Shown here: in pieces, positions 14,209 to 17,476 of the stretch
How positions within the stretch are numbered: the stretch's first letter is position 1
Layout of the letters: each line of letters starts with the position of its first letter
Position numbers and translations under genes: made by a program
Assembly (NCBI GenBank): GCA_035403355.1
Contig: DAONFA010000011.1
Coordinates: 1 to 17,476, forward strand
Reading direction: 5' to 3'
From: Candidatus Cloacimonas sp.
Lineage (GTDB): Bacteria > Cloacimonadota > Cloacimonadia > Cloacimonadales > Cloacimonadaceae
DNA length: 17,476 nucleotides
The notes under the pieces: model-generated
Seen by the model: the letters and a program-made list of their open reading frames with translations, nothing else
Database searches by the model: none
Told to the model about the DNA's origin: nothing

Positions 14209-16932
14209 TTAATCATTTAAAGCGGCTATGGCAGCAGCTACACGAGCAATCGGAACTCTGTATGGAGAACAGCTAACATAGTTCATTCCAACGGAGTGGC
14301 AAAATTCCACGCTGCTTGGTTCGCCACCGTGTTCTCCGCAAATTCCAACCTTCAAATTAGGACGGGTTTTTCTGCCGCGTTCCGTTCCCATTTTCACCAG
14401 TTCGCCAACTCCCACTCTATCCAAAATTTGGAAGGGGTCTTGTTTCAGCAGGTTTTTTTCCAAATACACGGGTAAAAACACACCTGCATCATCGCGGGAA
14501 AAGCCAAAGGTCATCTGGGTTAAATCGTTAGTTCCAAAACTGAAAAACTCGGCGTGTTCGGCAATTTTATCGGCAGTTATGGCAGCGCGGGGAATTTCTA
14601 TCATTGTTCCAACCAGGTAATCCACGCGTTCTTTCTTTTCTTCAAAGACATTTTCTGCTGTTTTGCGAATAATATCTTCCTGCATTTCAAATTCTGCAGC
14701 AGTGCTTGTTAAGGGAACCATAATTTCAGGTAAAACAACAATTCCGCGTGCTTTAACTGCTAATGCGGCTTCAATAATTGCCCGCGCTTGCATTTCGGTA
14801 ATTTCAGGATAGGTATTTCCCAAACGGCAACCTCTGTGACCAAGCATAGGATTTACTTCATGCAAAGAGGCAACGCGGTTTTTAACCTTTTCCAAAGGAA
14901 TTCCCATTTCGTCTGCAATTTCCTTTTGGGCAGATTCTTCCTGCGGCACAAATTCGTGCAAGGGAGGGTCTAAAAGACGGATAGTTACAGGAAATCCGTT
15001 CATAGCAGTGAAAATGCCTTCAAAATCTGACCGTTGCATCGGCAGTAATTTTGCCAGAGCCGCTCTGCGTCCTGTTTCATCTTCTGCTAAAATCATTTCC
15101 CGCATTGACTTAATTCTGTCGCCTTCAAAAAACATATGTTCCGTTCTACAAAGTCCAATTCCCTGAGCGCCAAAATTTCTGGCAACTGTTGCATCTTTAG
15201 GAGTATCGGCATTAGTGCGAACTTTCATTCTGGTATATTTATCGGCAAGTTGCATCACGGCACCAAAATCACCGCTAAGTTCAGGGTCCTGAGTATCTAT
15301 TTTGCCTTCTAAAACCTGTCCTGTAGAGCCATTTAACGAAATCCAGTCCCCTTCTTTATATGCCTTTCCGTTCACAGTCATAGTTCTGTTTTTATAATCA
15401 ATGTGTAAAGCACCGGCTCCTGCTACACAGCATTTTCCCATTCCTCTGGCAACAACGGCTGCGTGAGAAGTCATACCTCCACGCGCAGTAAGAATTCCTT
15501 GGGCGGCTGCCATTCCGCGTAAGTCCTCAGGAGAGGTCTCTTCTCTAACCAAAATAACTTTTTTCTTATCCACAGCCCAGGATTCTGCTTCGTCGGCAAA
15601 AAAGACAATTTGTCCGGAAGCAGCTCCAGGAGAAGCAGGTAAACCATTAGCAATCACTTTTGCTTTTGCCAAGCCCTCTTTAGTGAAGACGGGATGAAGA
15701 AGTTCATCCAATTTAGCAGGATCAATTCTTTTAAGCGCTGTTTTTTCCTCAAGCATCCCTTCGCGGAGCATATCCATTGCGATTTTGACCATTGCCGGAC
15801 CCGTTCTTTTGCCGGTTCTGGTTTGTAACAGCCAAAGTTTTCCTTCCTGAATGGTAAATTCCATATCCTGCATCTCGCTGTAATGATTTTCCAGTTTTTT
15901 CTGAATGGTAAAAAGCTCTTTATAGGTCTCCGGCATTGCTTCTTCCAGAGAAGGGTATTTACCAAGGCGTTCTTCTTCACTGATACCTGCAAGTTTTGCC
16001 CAACGCTGAGAACCAATTTTGGTAATTTGCTGGGGAGTTCTAATTCCAGCTACAACATCTTCACCTTGAGCATTAATCAAATATTCACCGTTAAAAAGGT
16101 TTTCTCCGGTTGCGGCATCGCGAGTAAAAGCTACACCCGTAGCGCTTGTATAACCCATATTGCCAAAAACCATTGCTTGCACGGTAACTGCAGTTCCCCA
16201 TTCATCGGGAATATTATTCAGTTTACGGTAGAACTTGGCGCGGTCATTATTCCAGCTGTTAAAAACGGCAAAAATAGCACCCCAGAGTTGTTCCCAGGGG
16301 TCATCCGGGAATTTTTTACCGGTTTTTTCCTCAACTGCCTTCTTGAATAAAGTTACCAAATTTTGCAAATCTGTAGTATTCAGTTCCAAATCACTGCTGA
16401 TGCCGCGTTCTTTTTTCACACTGTTAATAATCACTTCAAAAGGATCAATTTCTTCTTTACTTTCTGGTTTAAGACCTAAAACTACATCAGAATACATTTG
16501 CACGAAACGACGATAGCTATCCCAGGCGAATCTTTCGTTATTGGTCTTTTTAATTAAACCCTGAATAGTTGTTTCATTCAAGCCCAAATTAAGGATTGTA
16601 TCCATCATTCCCGGCATTGAAGCCCGGGCACCTGAACGCACTGAAACCAAAAGAGGATTTTCAGCAGAGCCAAATTGCATATTAACAAGACCTTCTATAT
16701 GTCGGACTGCATTTTGGACATCATCTTTCAATATTTCTCTCAGTTTGGCAGAACCCAGTTGGTTATATTCAGTGCAAACTTCTGTCGTAATAGTAAATCC
16801 GGGAGGAACCGGAACGCCAATTAGATTCATTTCTGCAAGGTTGGCACCTTTTCCTCCGAGGAGATTTTTCATTTCAGCACTTCCTTCGGCTTTTCCATTT
16901 CCGAAGAGGTAAACTCTTTTAGGTGTATTCAT
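14209..16932 (-). CDS. ppdK: Pyruvate, phosphate dikinase
   Basis: 907 aa, slightly longer than the roughly 875 aa of well-studied bacterial PPDKs. It interconverts pyruvate + ATP + Pi and PEP + AMP + PPi; in fermentative anaerobes it often serves PPi-linked glycolysis or gluconeogenesis. The N-terminal ATP-grasp part begins with LLGGKGANLAEM (24-35) and has SVRSGARASMPGMMDT (97-112). The swivelling phosphohistidine domain has GGMTSHAAVVARGMGK (485-500, His490). The C-terminal TIM barrel, which binds pyruvate/PEP, has LCRTEHMF, SFGTNDLTQMTFG and GICGEHGGEP (863-872, Cys865). GGAGG (16941-16937) lies four bases before the ATG. It stands alone, separated by a hairpin-rich gap from the DUF1232 operon on the same strand. 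No PPDK regulatory protein gene is seen. Confidence 0.97.
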   Translation of the reverse strand: MNTPKRVYLFGNGKAEGSAEMKNLLGGKGANLAEMNLIGVPVPPGFTITTEVCTEYNQLGSAKLREILKDDVQNAVRHIEGLVNMQFGSAENPLLVSVRSGARASMPGMMDTILNLGLNETTIQGLIKKTNNERFAWDSYRRFVQMYSDVVLGLKPESKEEIDPFEVIINSVKKERGISSDLELNTTDLQNLVTLFKKAVEEKTGKKFPDDPWEQLWGAIFAVFNSWNNDRAKFYRKLNNIPDEWGTAVTVQAMVFGNMGYTSATGVAFTRDAATGENLFNGEYLINAQGEDVVAGIRTPQQITKIGSQRWAKLAGISEEERLGKYPSLEEAMPETYKELFTIQKKLENHYSEMQDMEFTIQEGKLWLLQTRTGKRTGPAMVKIAMDMLREGMLEEKTALKRIDPAKLDELLHPVFTKEGLAKAKVIANGLPASPGAASGQIVFFADEAESWAVDKKKVILVREETSPEDLRGMAAAQGILTARGGMTSHAAVVARGMGKCCVAGAGALHIDYKNRTMTVNGKAYKEGDWISLNGSTGQVLEGKIDTQDPELSGDFGAVMQLADKYTRMKVRTNADTPKDATVARNFGAQGIGLCRTEHMFFEGDRIKSMREMILAEDETGRRAALAKLLPMQRSDFEGIFTAMNGFPVTIRLLDPPLHEFVPQEESAQKEIADEMGIPLEKVKNRVASLHEVNPMLGHRGCRLGNTYPEITEMQARAIIEAALAVKARGIVVLPEIMVPLTSTAAEFEMQEDIIRKTAENVFEEKKERVDYLVGTMIEIPRAAITADKIAEHAEFFSFGTNDLTQMTFGFSRDDAGVFLPVYLEKNLLKQDPFQILDRVGVGELVKMGTERGRKTRPNLKVGICGEHGGEPSSVEFCHSVGMNYVSCSPYRVPIARVAAAIAALND

Positions 16933-16952
16933 TTATCCTCCATAAAGTTAAC

Positions 16953-16981
16953 ATCATTAAAGATATGTTATTATCTGTCAA
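16953..16981 (-). promoter_or_regulatory. Candidate ppdK promoter
   Basis: A perfect TTGACA (16981-16976), a 17-bp spacer and AATGAT (16958-16953, 4/6) predict a start near 16946 and a very short leader containing GGAGG. The -35 overlaps the stop codon of the gene remnant just upstream. Confidence 0.45.
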
Positions 16982-17198
16982 AATCTTTTCTCTGGCAAAT
17001 CTGTCAATAGCTTTCTTGCTTTCTCCTCTAAAAAAGCATCAGCATTTTTTAGCTGCTCCTGCTTTCCTGTAACAGCTCTAACTAAAACAAAATTCTGCAG
17101 GTAAGCGAGGTTTTATATCCGCGAGGTTCTTCTTCCACGGTAATAAATATGCATCCTGTAACCTGTTGTTTTCCGATCGGAGATAGAGCACTTTTCTC
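16978..17198 (-). pseudogene. Decayed C-terminal fragment of an unrecognised protein
   Basis: The stretch upstream of ppdK has protein-like character in two minus-strand frames. One frame, open from 17198, reads EKSALSPIGKQQVTGCIFI then TVEEEPRGYKTSLT (to about 17100). The other continues LQNFVLVRAVTGKQ...EEKARKLLTDLPEKRF to the TGA at 16980-16978. A single-base frameshift near 17100 would join them into about 73 residues. There is no start codon, and stops lie upstream (TAA 17201-17199). I do not recognise the family; the beta-strand-then-helix pattern is only suggestive. The nested palindrome begins 20 bp upstream, so the 5' end may have been lost to a rearrangement. A chance composition effect is not excluded. 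Confidence 0.4.
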
Positions 17199-17220
17199 TT
17201 ACTTGTTCTTTTAATGACCA

Positions 17221-17279
17221 TTTAACGATTCTTTAACGATTCCTTAACGGCGTTAAAGCAGCGTTAAAGAATCGTTAAA
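17221..17279. repeat. Nested TTTAACG/CGTTAAA palindrome
   Basis: An 18-bp perfect inverted repeat: TTTAACGATTCTTTAACG (17221-17238) and CGTTAAAGAATCGTTAAA (17262-17279). Inside it a smaller palindrome TTAACG-G-CGTTAA (17244-17256) is nested. In all, three TTAACG units face three CGTTAA units. No T-run follows on either strand. Confidence 0.85.
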
Positions 17280-17301
17280 ACTGCATAACCTGAACCTTCA
17301 A

Positions 17302-17476
17302 GGATAAAGTGGTAATTTGGAAGCAGCCAATCAAATAACCCAGAGGTGGGTTGACCGGGAGGTCAACCTTCCGGGAAGGATAAAGTGGTAATTTGGAAGC
17401 AGCCAATCAATTAGCCCAGAAGTGGGTTGACCGGGAGGTCAACCTTCCGGGAAGGATAAAGTGGTAATTTGGAAGC
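17302..17476. repeat. 76-bp tandem repeat containing the module B palindrome, cut by the window edge
   Basis: Unit 1 is 17302-17377, unit 2 is 17378-17453 and unit 3 starts at 17454 and runs off the window. Units 1 and 2 differ at about three positions. Each holds GGTTGACC-GGGA-GGTCAACC (17349-17368 and 17425-17444). On the minus strand this is GGTTGACCTCCCGGTCAACC, one base different from module B at 3870-3889, and the shared CCGGAA flank confirms the relationship. Each unit also carries GGATAAAGTGGTAATTTGG, which is not seen elsewhere in the window. Confidence 0.9.

Noticed and set aside
15654..16016. 120-aa minus-strand ORF within ppdK
   Set aside because: It lies in another frame of the well-conserved ppdK and has no independent support.
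17302..17476. CRISPR array
   Set aside because: The units repeat over the full 76 bp with only a few substitutions. There are no variable spacers and no cas genes.

Overview
The window looks like an ordinary chromosomal stretch of a low-to-moderate-GC, diderm-type, probably anaerobic fermentative bacterium. The pointers are two proteins with lipobox signals, histidine ammonia-lyase, pyruvate phosphate dikinase, and AT-rich intergenic DNA full of palindromic repeats. The gene mix reminds me of Candidatus Cloacimonadota, but that is an impression; no marker here proves it. TGA is used as a normal stop (methyltransferase, hutH, TPR protein and hisS all end in TGA).

Left end (1-1413, minus strand): tRNA-Thr(UGU), tRNA-Tyr(GUA) and the 5' part of tRNA-Gly(UCC), in the order of the classic thrU-tyrU-glyT-thrT-tuf cluster, with a promoter just upstream. 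Next to it is a two-gene unit, a small NTF2-like lipoprotein followed by a YiiX-type permuted papain-fold enzyme, joined by a TAATG overlap. Region 1414-1897 has no gene but holds two inverted repeats.

Region 1898-3593 (plus strand) is an AT-rich restriction-modification island: an intact putative N4-cytosine methyltransferase and an MvaI/BcnI-family endonuclease gene cut in two by a single in-frame TGA. The 834-bp gap after it (3594-4427) carries a mosaic of short palindromic repeats whose relatives recur at 11252-11332 and 17302-17476.

Region 4428-11205 is a plus-strand run: hutH, an 826-aa TPR lipoprotein, an EcfT/CbiQ-like membrane protein, truA and hisS. It converges on a minus-strand operon, DUF1232 protein - rdgB - phosphohexomutase (13925-11444), which ends in a clear intrinsic terminator at 11341-11364. 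Region 13926-14208 is dense in hairpins and could encode a small plus-strand RNA. ppdK fills 14209-16932 on the minus strand. Beyond it are the decayed end of an unrecognised gene (16978-17198), a nested TTAACG palindrome (17221-17279) and a 76-bp tandem repeat running off the right edge.

No complete new system was found. The most interesting signal is the repeat mosaic. One hairpin module has an AGGA loop in a CsrA-site-like context, another has the complementary UCCU loop inside an anti-Shine-Dalgarno-like ACCUCCU, and the first varies between copies in ways that keep G-C or G-U pairing.
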